Source: Paraflavitalea sp. CAU 1676
Lineage (GTDB): Bacteria > Bacteroidota > Bacteroidia > Chitinophagales > Chitinophagaceae
NCBI RefSeq assembly: GCF_029223285.1
Contig: NZ_JARHUJ010000004.1
Span: 186,001-250,000 of the forward strand
DNA length: 64,000 bases
Reading direction: 5' to 3'
Position 1 is the stretch's first letter; each line of letters starts with the position of its first letter. A program made the position numbers and the translations under genes. The notes under the pieces are model-generated. The model did not search any database. It saw only the letters and a list, made by a program, of their open reading frames with translations, and was not told the origin of the DNA. Positions 52,658 to 60,569 of the stretch are shown in pieces.

Positions 52658-53866
52658 ATGCGTAAACATAAAAGATTATTGACCGTACTGCTGGTGCTGC
52701 TTACAGCCCTGGTGGCCTGTGATAAGGATAAAGACAGCAAGCCATCCATCGCCCGCCTGCGGGCCATCAGTCCGGCGCCCAACGACAGCACACTCACCAC
52801 TGCAGGCCCCGGACAAACGGTGGTGATCCAGGGTGCAGGATTCGCTTCTACCAAGCAGATATTCTTCAATGGATACCCGGCACCGTTTAACTCAGCCCTG
52901 CTGGCCGATGATAACATTGTGGTGACTATCCCGGCCGACATGCCTTTTGCCAGCCTCGATCAGGCGCAGCTCAATACGGTGAAGGTGATAACTGCCAATG
53001 GAGAGGTGGTATTCAATTTCCCCATTGTGCCGCCCCCGCCAGTCATCCTGCTGATGTCGAACGAAAATGCGGTGGCAGGTACCCGCGTAACCATTGTAGG
53101 GAATAATTTCTTTTATATCGATAAAGTGATCTTCCCGGGTGGTAAAGAAGTTAGCGCCAACCTTACATCCAATGCAGCTGGTACGTTGCTGTCCGTTACA
53201 GTCCCGGCCGGAGTTACCGCATCAGGAAACATAAAAGTGGTGAATCGCTACGGCACCGGTACCTCCATATTGTTGTTCAACGACTTTACAACCGGCGTAC
53301 TCCACAATGCCGATAATGTGAATCAGATGGAGTGGGGTGGAGAGATCGCTACCGATCCTGCCTTGTATCCCGGTGGCCAGGGTAAGTATACGCTCATTAA
53401 AGCGGCCAGTGTTGGTGGAGGTGATATGGGTTGGTGGAATGGTGCACGCTCTATCAATACCTTTAAAGGGCAGTGGGTGCCCCAGGCTGATATCAACAGG
53501 CCTTTGACCGATTTCGCGCTTAAGTTCGAGATCAATGCGAAAACTGATTGGGCGCTGGGCCGATTGTACATAGTAAAAGATTATGACTGGGGATACCTGG
53601 TAAACTTTGCCCCCTGGAAAAAGGCCGATGGCTCGACCGGCCCGTTCAAAACAGATGGATGGCAAACTGTGGTAGTTCCTCTTACAGAATTCCGCACCAA
53701 ATCGGGTAGTCTTGATGGTACGGGCACTTCAGCTTCTTCGCTGAAGACTTTGCTGAAGGACAACGTACAGGGCAGCATCCATTTTATGCTGGTGAATCCC
53801 GAAACGACAGGGGTAGAGAATTTCGAAGTGGCTATCGACAACATTCGTATTGTGAGACTCCAATAG
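52658..53866 (+). CDS. surface glycan-binding lipoprotein with IPT/TIG domains
   Basis: A 402-residue lipoprotein with signal MRKHKRLLTVLLVLLTALVAC, then DKDKDSKPS. Two IPT/TIG Ig-like domains follow (TTAGPGQTVVIQGAGFASTK and AVAGTRVTIVGNNFFYIDKV), then a C-terminal jelly-roll-type carbohydrate-binding region rich in Trp (GGGDMGWWNGARSINTFKG, GQWVPQADI, WGYLVNFAPWKK). The build resembles surface glycan-binding proteins of xyloglucan and beta-glucan loci. It starts 29 bp after susD. A strong terminator-like hairpin follows it. Confidence 0.88.
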   Translation: MRKHKRLLTVLLVLLTALVACDKDKDSKPSIARLRAISPAPNDSTLTTAGPGQTVVIQGAGFASTKQIFFNGYPAPFNSALLADDNIVVTIPADMPFASLDQAQLNTVKVITANGEVVFNFPIVPPPPVILLMSNENAVAGTRVTIVGNNFFYIDKVIFPGGKEVSANLTSNAAGTLLSVTVPAGVTASGNIKVVNRYGTGTSILLFNDFTTGVLHNADNVNQMEWGGEIATDPALYPGGQGKYTLIKAASVGGGDMGWWNGARSINTFKGQWVPQADINRPLTDFALKFEINAKTDWALGRLYIVKDYDWGYLVNFAPWKKADGSTGPFKTDGWQTVVVPLTEFRTKSGSLDGTGTSASSLKTLLKDNVQGSIHFMLVNPETTGVENFEVAIDNIRIVRLQ

Positions 53867-53890
53867 GAAGGCGGAACCGCTTATCCGGAT

Positions 53891-53933
53891 TGGCAGGTGG
53901 TGAGCATAGAGAGCCCCCACCTGCCATCTTTTT
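53891..53933 (+). terminator. strong intrinsic terminator inside the utilization locus
   Basis: TGGCAGGTGG and CCACCTGCCA form a perfect 10-bp stem with a 16-nt loop, followed by TCTTTTT. It lies 24 bp after the glycan-binding gene and before the next hydrolase, so it should reduce expression of the two hydrolase genes or mark a separate transcript. Confidence 0.85.
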
Positions 53934-53951
53934 AGTCCTTAACTTCAACAG

Positions 53952-55874
53952 GTGAAACAACAACTTCTTGCTTTTTGCTGCTGCTTTTGTTCCGGCTTTG
54001 CGATGGCGCAGGATGCTGGTTTCTTTCTTAACGATTGGCAACCCGTTACTATCACAGCGCCACTCTTTAATAATGTGGCCAAGCCAACCGGTACGGCCGG
54101 CGTTAGCATTACTATCGATGCCGGCAATGTCATCAACAAGGTGTCAAAATACTTATTTGGCAACAACGCCAATCCTTACATGTCGCAGATGGTCACCGAG
54201 CCGGTACTGATTGACCATATCAAAAACCTTTCGCCGGGTGTAATCCGCATGCCGGGTGGAAATATCAGCAGCGTGTATTTCTGGAATGCCTTGCCCAATA
54301 CACCGCCCGCCGATGTACCGGATTCGCTCTACGATTCGGACGGAAAAAAGGTGATCGCAGGATGGTGGTACGGAAAGAACACCGCCGGATGGACGCTTTC
54401 GCTCGATAACTATTATGGCATGCTGCAGCAAACCGGCAGTACCGGCATTGTGTGTGTCAATTATAGTTATGCCCGGTATGGTACTGGTACCGATCCGGTG
54501 AAGCAGGCTGCACACCTCGCAGCTGATTGGGTGCGTTACGACAATGGTCGCACCAAATACTGGGAGATCGGCAATGAAGACGCCGGCCCCTGGCAGGCCG
54601 GATACAAGATTGATGTTACTAAGAATAAAGACGGCCAGCCGGAGATCATCAATGGCGGGCTTTACGGCGAACATGTAAAAGTATTCATCGACTCCATGCG
54701 CAAGGCGGCCACGGAAAAAGGTGCCACCATCTACATCGGTGCACAATTGATACAGGTGGATGCCGCTACCTCCTGGAACCCGGTAGAACGTAACTGGAAC
54801 AGTACTTACTTTTCTAAGGCAGGTAATGCGGCCGACTTTTATATCGTTCATTCCTACTACACGCCTTTCAATGAAAACTCCACCGCTACTACCATACTCA
54901 ATACCGCCGCGGCCGAAACCCAGAGTATGATGAACTGGATGAGGACCACCACGCAACAGGCAGGTGTTGCGTTGAAACCCATTGCACTTACGGAATGGAA
55001 CATCTTTGCGGTAGGGTCCAAACAAATGGTATCGCATGTCAGCGGGTTGCACGCGACCCTTACACTTGGCGAACTTATTAAAAACAAATACGGCCAGGCT
55101 TCACGATGGGACCTCTCGAACGCGTGGGACAACGGCAATGATCATGGCACATTCAGTGCAGGCGATGAGCCAGGCGTTTCCAAATGGGCGCCGCGGCCAT
55201 CCTTTTACCACATGTATTATTTCAGAAAATATTTTGGCGATCAGCTGGTGGCCTCCTCCGTTACCGGCCACAACGATATTGTAAGTTATGCCTCTACGTT
55301 TAGTTCGGGCCAGGCAGGCGTGGTGATCGTCAACAAGGGTACCAGCGCACAACAGGTAAAACTGAACTTTCAGAACTTCAATCCCGGTACCCGGTACTAT
55401 TGGTACACCCTGACGGGCGATAATGACAACGGAGAGTTTTCGAGGAAGGTATTGGTCAATGGTACCGGCCCTGCGGGGGTAGCCGGTGGTCCGGAAAACT
55501 ATGTAGACCTCAAGGCCAACGCTGCCCTGTGTGAAAATGATGTACGGATCAGTATCCCTGCCCGCTCGGCCACCTTTGTACTGGTCGAGAAAAGCAGTGT
55601 GACCGGAATGGCGGATATCGACCCGGAAGATAAGCTCGTGAAAGTGTATCCCAACCCCGCACGCAATGGCAACTTCACACTTCACCTCAATGGCTTTACA
55701 CCGGTAGAGTCGATCGGATTGCGTCTTGTGAACAGTGCAGGGCAGTCGTTATATGAAGCGAATGCGCGGGGGCGGCAAATTTGGCCTATGCAACAATACC
55801 TGAGGCCGGGTACCTATTGCTTGCAGGTGGTCACGGCCAAAGGAAGTACCACCAAGAAGATATTTGTACCATAA
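53952..55874 (+). CDS. clan GH-A glycoside hydrolase with type IX sorting domain
   Basis: A 640-residue secreted enzyme with a GTG start at 53952; no ATG gives the signal peptide MKQQLLAFCCCFCSGFAMAQ. The catalytic domain resembles GH51/GH44-like enzymes: GVIRMPGGNISSVYFW, acid/base Glu209 in KYWEIGNEDAGPW, nucleophile Glu348 in IALTEWNIF, and a C-terminal beta domain. The last 75 residues are a type A type IX secretion sorting domain (VKVYPNPARNGNFTLHL and LRPGTYCLQVVTAKG). The enzyme is therefore exported by the PorQ-type system to the surface or medium. Substrate is beta-glucan, xyloglucan or arabinan; the locus favours the first two. Confidence 0.82.
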   Translation: MKQQLLAFCCCFCSGFAMAQDAGFFLNDWQPVTITAPLFNNVAKPTGTAGVSITIDAGNVINKVSKYLFGNNANPYMSQMVTEPVLIDHIKNLSPGVIRMPGGNISSVYFWNALPNTPPADVPDSLYDSDGKKVIAGWWYGKNTAGWTLSLDNYYGMLQQTGSTGIVCVNYSYARYGTGTDPVKQAAHLAADWVRYDNGRTKYWEIGNEDAGPWQAGYKIDVTKNKDGQPEIINGGLYGEHVKVFIDSMRKAATEKGATIYIGAQLIQVDAATSWNPVERNWNSTYFSKAGNAADFYIVHSYYTPFNENSTATTILNTAAAETQSMMNWMRTTTQQAGVALKPIALTEWNIFAVGSKQMVSHVSGLHATLTLGELIKNKYGQASRWDLSNAWDNGNDHGTFSAGDEPGVSKWAPRPSFYHMYYFRKYFGDQLVASSVTGHNDIVSYASTFSSGQAGVVIVNKGTSAQQVKLNFQNFNPGTRYYWYTLTGDNDNGEFSRKVLVNGTGPAGVAGGPENYVDLKANAALCENDVRISIPARSATFVLVEKSSVTGMADIDPEDKLVKVYPNPARNGNFTLHLNGFTPVESIGLRLVNSAGQSLYEANARGRQIWPMQQYLRPGTYCLQVVTAKGSTTKKIFVP

Positions 55875-55885
55875 ACAGCGTGCAC

Positions 55886-57643
55886 ATGCGATCAATAGAA
55901 AGTTACGCCGTACTGATTTGCCTCTTACACGCAGCTACCTTACTGGCGCAGCAACCTGTAAATGCGATCCGCATCAACCAGGAAGGTTATTATCCACAGG
56001 CTCCGAAGTATGCGGTGCTGGTGGTCAACAAGGCGGCCCGTGATTTTTGTGTTGTATCCGGTAGCGGTAAGGATACGGTCTTCAAAGGCCAACTCGGCGA
56101 GCTGAAGACGTCGGCCAATTCAGCCTTGCAAACGCAGCTGGCCGATTTCAGTACCATCCGTAAAACAGGTACCTATCGCCTCGTGGTGCCCGGCACAACA
56201 AGCTCTTATACCTTTAGGATTGCACCATCCGTACACCACAGCTCGGCGGTGGCCTTATTGAAAGGATATTATTATCAGCGCGTATCAACAGCGCTTGAAG
56301 CTACCTATGCAGGTAGCTGGCATCGGCCTGCCGGCCATCCCGATAATGTAGTACTGATACATCCCTCTGCGGTGAGTACGCAACGCCCTGCCGGTACTGT
56401 CATCTCTTCGCCGGGCGGCTGGTACGATGCGGGCGATTACAACAAGTATATCGTGAACAGTGGTATTACGATGGGTACCCTGCTATCGGCCTATGAAGAT
56501 TTTGCTACTTACTTCGATACGTTGCGCACGCATATTCCCGAAAGCAGGAACAGGATACCCGATGTGCTCGATGAAGTACTGGTCAACCTGCGTTGGATGC
56601 TCACCATGCAGGATCCTGCTGATGGAGGCGTGTACAACAAATGCACCAATGCCGCATTCGACGGCATGGTAATGCCGGGTGTTACGAAGGCGCCGCGGTA
56701 TGTGGTACAGAAGGGAACAGCCGCTACGCTCGATTTCGCTGCCGTGATGGCGCAGGCATCCCGTATCCTGAAAAGGTTCAATAAGCAATTACCTGGTCTG
56801 TCCGACTCCTGTCTGCTGGCTGCAAAAGCAGCCTGGCAATGGGCTGCTGCCAACCCGGCGCTGGTATACGACCAGGACAAAATAAACCGTGAATTTAAAC
56901 CGGTCATCAGCACCGGTGGTTATGGCGATAGAAACTTTTCCGACGAATGGTACTGGGCAGCTGCCGAGTTGTGGATCACTACCGGCGATGATCAATACGC
57001 ATCACTGATCGGCAAAGCCGATCAACAGGATATGTCGATACCCTCCTGGGCCACCGTGCGTATGCTTGGCCATTATTCCTTGTTAAGAAGCGGACGGCGC
57101 TACGCAGCGAAATATCCTGCATCCGCAACTGCACTCAAAGAAAAACTATTACGCTATGCCGATGGATTCGTAGATGCCATTAATAACAATGCATTCCATA
57201 CGGTGATGGGCAGGTATAGAACCGATTTTGTGTGGGGCAGTAGTGCCGTAGCGGCCAACCAGGGCATACTGTTGATCAACGCCTGGCTGTTGAGCAAAGA
57301 TCGTCGCTATTTCGAGGCGGCCCTTACTAATCTCGATTACCTGCTGGGTCGAAATGCCACCGGCTATTCTTTTGTTACAGGTATTGGCACCCAGCGTGTC
57401 ATGAAGCCCCATCACCGGCCCTCGGTGGCAGATGGCATTGTTGATCCTGTACCTGGCTTATTATCGGGTGGACCCAATCCCGGGCAACAGGATCGCTGCA
57501 AATATGAGTATGCTGAACCGGAAACCAGTTTTACTGATCAGGATTGTTCTTACGCCAGCAATGAGATTGCCATCAACTGGAATGCACCGGCAGTATACCT
57601 GGCGGCTGCCATCGAAGCGCTCTATAAGCGGGTTGGCTACTAA
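55886..57643 (+). CDS. GH9 family endoglucanase
   Basis: A 585-residue protein from ATG 55886 (MRSIESYAVLICLLHAATLL), giving a signal peptide cut near AQQ; the longer frame overlaps the previous gene. The N-terminal Ig-like CelD_N domain (IRINQEGYYPQAPKYAVLVV, to about residue 110) is followed by the (alpha/alpha)6 barrel. The catalytic base aspartates Asp181 and Asp184 lie in GGWYDAGDYNKYI, MKPHHRPS carries the conserved His/Arg, and the proton donor Glu560 lies in ASNEIAINWNAPAVYLAAAI. It cuts beta-1,4-glucan backbones internally. It starts 11 bp after the type IX hydrolase and ends the locus. Confidence 0.93.
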   Translation: MRSIESYAVLICLLHAATLLAQQPVNAIRINQEGYYPQAPKYAVLVVNKAARDFCVVSGSGKDTVFKGQLGELKTSANSALQTQLADFSTIRKTGTYRLVVPGTTSSYTFRIAPSVHHSSAVALLKGYYYQRVSTALEATYAGSWHRPAGHPDNVVLIHPSAVSTQRPAGTVISSPGGWYDAGDYNKYIVNSGITMGTLLSAYEDFATYFDTLRTHIPESRNRIPDVLDEVLVNLRWMLTMQDPADGGVYNKCTNAAFDGMVMPGVTKAPRYVVQKGTAATLDFAAVMAQASRILKRFNKQLPGLSDSCLLAAKAAWQWAAANPALVYDQDKINREFKPVISTGGYGDRNFSDEWYWAAAELWITTGDDQYASLIGKADQQDMSIPSWATVRMLGHYSLLRSGRRYAAKYPASATALKEKLLRYADGFVDAINNNAFHTVMGRYRTDFVWGSSAVAANQGILLINAWLLSKDRRYFEAALTNLDYLLGRNATGYSFVTGIGTQRVMKPHHRPSVADGIVDPVPGLLSGGPNPGQQDRCKYEYAEPETSFTDQDCSYASNEIAINWNAPAVYLAAAIEALYKRVGY

Positions 57644-57654
57644 GAGGCCATTGA

Positions 57655-58437
57655 TCAAAAGCTGATCAGCATACCGATCAAAGGGGTAAAGGCGAGTAGG
57701 TCTTTCTTATAAGTGATCGTTTCGCCGGAGCCGGCCCCGGTGTTTTGATCGGTCATGGTCTTATGGATGTTGAAATTGCTCCTGGACCAGGATGCCTGCA
57801 GGTCGAGGTTCACTGCGGCCCATTTGTTGAGCCTACAACCCATACCGGTAGCAGCAGCAAGCAGTAGTTGGTTCTTCGAGGTCGATCCTCCATCATAATA
57901 GATCATGATCACATTATTAGTTTCCTTTTCCTTCAGGTAGTGAAGCTCTGAGTTTACATAAAAAGAGGTGATCCCGATTGATAGTTTAGGCTGCAGGTAG
58001 AACCGACCCTGCTCCATGCGGTACACGACGCCCAGCATGCCGCGTTCGAGATGATTGCCCAATGCGTCGGCTGCATAGTTGCTATAAGCAGGGCGCGGAC
58101 TCACGTAGTATTTGTCACTGTATTGCTGCTCAAGGGCTTGCTGAAACCGGTCGCTTTGTTTGCGCACTTGCTTCGAAGTATTGAGCTGGTAGGTGAACTC
58201 AACGCCCCAGTGTTTGTTCCAGAACACACCAAATGATACGACCTGCCAGGAGAGTGATTGTTCATCGTACTGTAACTGATAGTCGGTGATCTCATTTTTG
58301 AATAAGGAAGTAATGGGGATATTGATGCCAATGGCCGGTTTAGCCTGCCATTGCCACCTGAATCGTTTCTCCGACTGCGCTGGCAGCAGGAGTGATGGAA
58401 GTACCGCGATCAACAGCAGGAAGAAGGACCTATGCAT
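57655..58437 (-). CDS. predicted outer-membrane beta-barrel protein, unknown
   Basis: A 260-residue protein with signal MHRSFFLLLIAVLPSLLLPAQ. The mature part consists of alternating amphipathic strands (SLSWQVVSFGVFWNKHWGVE, FYLQPKLSIGITSFYVNSEL) and ends on a hydrophobic strand FTPLIGMLISF, typical of small outer-membrane barrels. No specific family is named. Its start overlaps the stop of the upstream lipoprotein gene by one base (TAATG), so they are coupled. It converges on GH9 with an 11-bp gap and is probably unrelated to the utilization locus. Confidence 0.75.
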   Translation of the reverse strand: MHRSFFLLLIAVLPSLLLPAQSEKRFRWQWQAKPAIGINIPITSLFKNEITDYQLQYDEQSLSWQVVSFGVFWNKHWGVEFTYQLNTSKQVRKQSDRFQQALEQQYSDKYYVSPRPAYSNYAADALGNHLERGMLGVVYRMEQGRFYLQPKLSIGITSFYVNSELHYLKEKETNNVIMIYYDGGSTSKNQLLLAAATGMGCRLNKWAAVNLDLQASWSRSNFNIHKTMTDQNTGAGSGETITYKKDLLAFTPLIGMLISF

Positions 58438-59039
58438 TAGAGCAGTTTTATGGGTGAGGTATCGCTTTCCAGGATCCGTCCGTCGGAAAGCCTGATCTGT
58501 ACGCGGAACCTGTGTTCAGCCCCACCGGCAGGTGGCGCCATGAGCAGCAAGTCGATCGCCGGTTTCAGTTCCTCGTCAGTAAACAACGTGGGAGAGGTAT
58601 TCTTTACATAGTCGCCGATGGTGAGGAAGTAGTAAGGCTTATACACTTTGAAATAAGTCGACACATCGGCCCCGGCCAGATGCGTATTGTCAAAATCATT
58701 GAGTGTTAAGATACGGATGGCTTCGATGGAATCTTTGGGGCGGTATTGCGTTGGTGGCGGGCATCGGCAGCCGAAAGCATAGGCCGATTGAATAAACAGG
58801 GAGCGGCTTTTCTGCAGGCAGGCCATTTTTTCGCGCTCGAGCTGAACGCGGATACCGAATGCGCGTTTCGCTACCGTGTCGGCAGTCGTTACCTGTGGTT
58901 CGGCGCCACTGTTGTTGAGGTTGAATACGGATATGGTTTTATTGGTATATCGTTGAATAACTGGCTCAACGCAGTTGCAGCAGGATACTACCACTTCTGC
59001 GATCAGGGGAAGAAGCAGGAGAAAAATGACTTTTTTCAT
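58437..59039 (-). CDS. predicted secreted lipoprotein, DUF5034-like
   Basis: A 200-residue protein from ATG 59039 (MKKVIFLLLLPLIAEVVVSC), with lipobox VVSC followed by CNCVEPVIQRYTNK. Further cysteines occur in FGCRCPPPTQ. The arrangement C-C-x-C after the signal, with a later C-R-C, resembles DUF5034-type Bacteroidota lipoproteins; the match is by memory of layout only. The C-terminal half, from DVSTYFKVYKPYYFL to IRLSDGRILESDTSP, is beta-rich. It is coupled to the outer-membrane protein gene downstream. A 12-bp palindrome lies 26 bp upstream. Confidence 0.68.
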   Translation of the reverse strand: MKKVIFLLLLPLIAEVVVSCCNCVEPVIQRYTNKTISVFNLNNSGAEPQVTTADTVAKRAFGIRVQLEREKMACLQKSRSLFIQSAYAFGCRCPPPTQYRPKDSIEAIRILTLNDFDNTHLAGADVSTYFKVYKPYYFLTIGDYVKNTSPTLFTDEELKPAIDLLLMAPPAGGAEHRFRVQIRLSDGRILESDTSPIKLL

Positions 59040-59065
59040 GTTGGTCGGGTTGGTCACGTATCGGT

Positions 59066-59077
59066 AACTGATCAGTT
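59066..59077. promoter_or_regulatory. 12-bp palindrome AACTGATCAGTT
   Basis: A perfect palindrome 26 bp upstream of the lipoprotein start at 59039; GGT before it and GACC after it extend the symmetry with one extra base. It is a possible operator for the two-gene envelope operon. Confidence 0.4.
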
Positions 59078-59149
59078 GACCACCCTATTGTACACAATGT
59101 TGCTTTGCAGACCAATTTTTCTGCCTGCGGCTTGCAGGGATAAGGTGTA

Positions 59150-60184
59150 TTACTTCCGCCGCAGCGACGATTCGCGGATCTGTAACTCGGGGGTGAGTGT
59201 TCTTTTCTCGAATTGCTTGATGGGGCGCTTGCTTTCGATCAATTGCAACAGGAGTTCGGTAGCATCCCGGCCTATCTCGTAAGCGGGTTGGCGAATTACC
59301 GTCAGGGGCGGACTGATCAGTTCTGCAATATCGGAGTTGGAGAATCCTACCAGGGCTATGTCTTCGGGCACCCGGAGGCCACGCCTTTTCAGGGTCTTCA
59401 GGCAACCGCTGGTGAGCTTATCGCTCATGGTAACGATGGCGTCGGGCTTTTGCTTGAGGGTGAACAGGCGGTTAACGGCTTCTTCGATCTCCGAAAAGAT
59501 CATGCCGCCGTAAAAGCAATGCTTCACCAGCGAGTCGTCTGCCTGGATGCCATTGGCGGCGAGCGCCTGGCGGTAACCGGCCAGTCTTTCGGAAGTGATC
59601 GAGAGGAATTCGGAGTTGGCAATGGCGGCGATCCGCCGGTAGCCATTCTGCACCAGGTGTTCGGTGGCTTCGTAAGCGCCTTTAAAATTATCGACGATCA
59701 CGCTGTGGGTATTGATCTCTTCGGTGATGCGGTCGAAGAAAACGATGGGCAGCCCTTTTTCGTGCAGGGCTTTGAGGTGGCTGATATCGTTGGTTTCGGT
59801 CGAAACGGAGATGAGCAGGCCGTCTACCGAGCGTGACGCGAGGTAGCGCAGGTCCATCACCTCCCGTTCGTACGATTCATGGCTTTGCGAAATGATCACG
59901 TTATAGCCGCGATCGTAAGAAATAGATTCGATGCCGTTGATGATCTGGGAGAAAAAGTTGTTGGCTATCTCGCAAACCACCACGCCGATGGAGCGGCTGC
60001 GTTTCTCTTTCAGGCTGAGTGCGATGGGATTAGGCCGGTAGTTCAGCTTCTCGGCACAATCCAGCACCAGCTGTTTGGTTTCGGGGCTGATCTCGTAGCT
60101 GTCGCGCAGTGCTCTTGAAACAGTTGAAGTAGATATTCCGAGTGCTTTAGCAATATCCTTGATAGTAACTGCTTCAAATTTCAT
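59150..60184 (-). CDS. LacI family transcriptional regulator
   Basis: A 344-residue repressor-type protein. The helix-turn-helix is IKDIAKALGISTSTVSRAL (residues 8-26), with the hinge region SLKEKRSRSIGVVV. The periplasmic-binding-protein-like sensor follows, with FFDRITEEINTHSVIVDN, YRRIAAIANSEF, DAIVTMSDKLTSGCL and VGFSNSDIAELISPPLT. It is divergent from the second SusC gene with a 385-bp gap, so it probably controls that utilization locus in answer to a sugar. Confidence 0.95.
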   Translation of the reverse strand: MKFEAVTIKDIAKALGISTSTVSRALRDSYEISPETKQLVLDCAEKLNYRPNPIALSLKEKRSRSIGVVVCEIANNFFSQIINGIESISYDRGYNVIISQSHESYEREVMDLRYLASRSVDGLLISVSTETNDISHLKALHEKGLPIVFFDRITEEINTHSVIVDNFKGAYEATEHLVQNGYRRIAAIANSEFLSITSERLAGYRQALAANGIQADDSLVKHCFYGGMIFSEIEEAVNRLFTLKQKPDAIVTMSDKLTSGCLKTLKRRGLRVPEDIALVGFSNSDIAELISPPLTVIRQPAYEIGRDATELLLQLIESKRPIKQFEKRTLTPELQIRESSLRRK

Positions 60185-60569
60185 ATGCCTGCCGTGATTT
60201 AGTTGAGGTCGTTTTCTGGTCGGTCACTAAGATACAGTTTTTCCCGCAGAGCCCTGTAAAACATTCACTTGTCATTTTGACACAACGCCATCGTTGCCGG
60301 GAACGATTGCGTAAATAAAACAATTCAAAGACTTCCGCATTCCTGAAAAAGGGTATAGAATTGTTGTGCTATTTGCTAACGAAAAAATTGCTTGCTATGT
60401 ATGGAATAATCCTTTCTCATAGTGGACGGACCACTGCGTGCCTACCTCTCCATCCGCCCGATACTCCTGATATAAGAAAATGAAATAATTAAACAGATAT
60501 AGACCTGTTTCGCTGATTCTAACGATCATAAATCCTCATTCCCGAACTATTTACTTTAAAAACTGCTGT
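60185..60569. promoter_or_regulatory. divergent regulatory region, LacI regulator / second SusC
   Basis: No gene. ATCGTT (60290-60295) and AACGAT (60302-60307) form an inverted repeat with six bases between, a candidate operator although the spacing is wide for LacI proteins. AGTGG-ACGGA-CCACT near 60420 and AACAG/CTGTT near 60493 form small hairpins in the probable susC leader. No perfect -7 element is seen. Confidence 0.4.
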
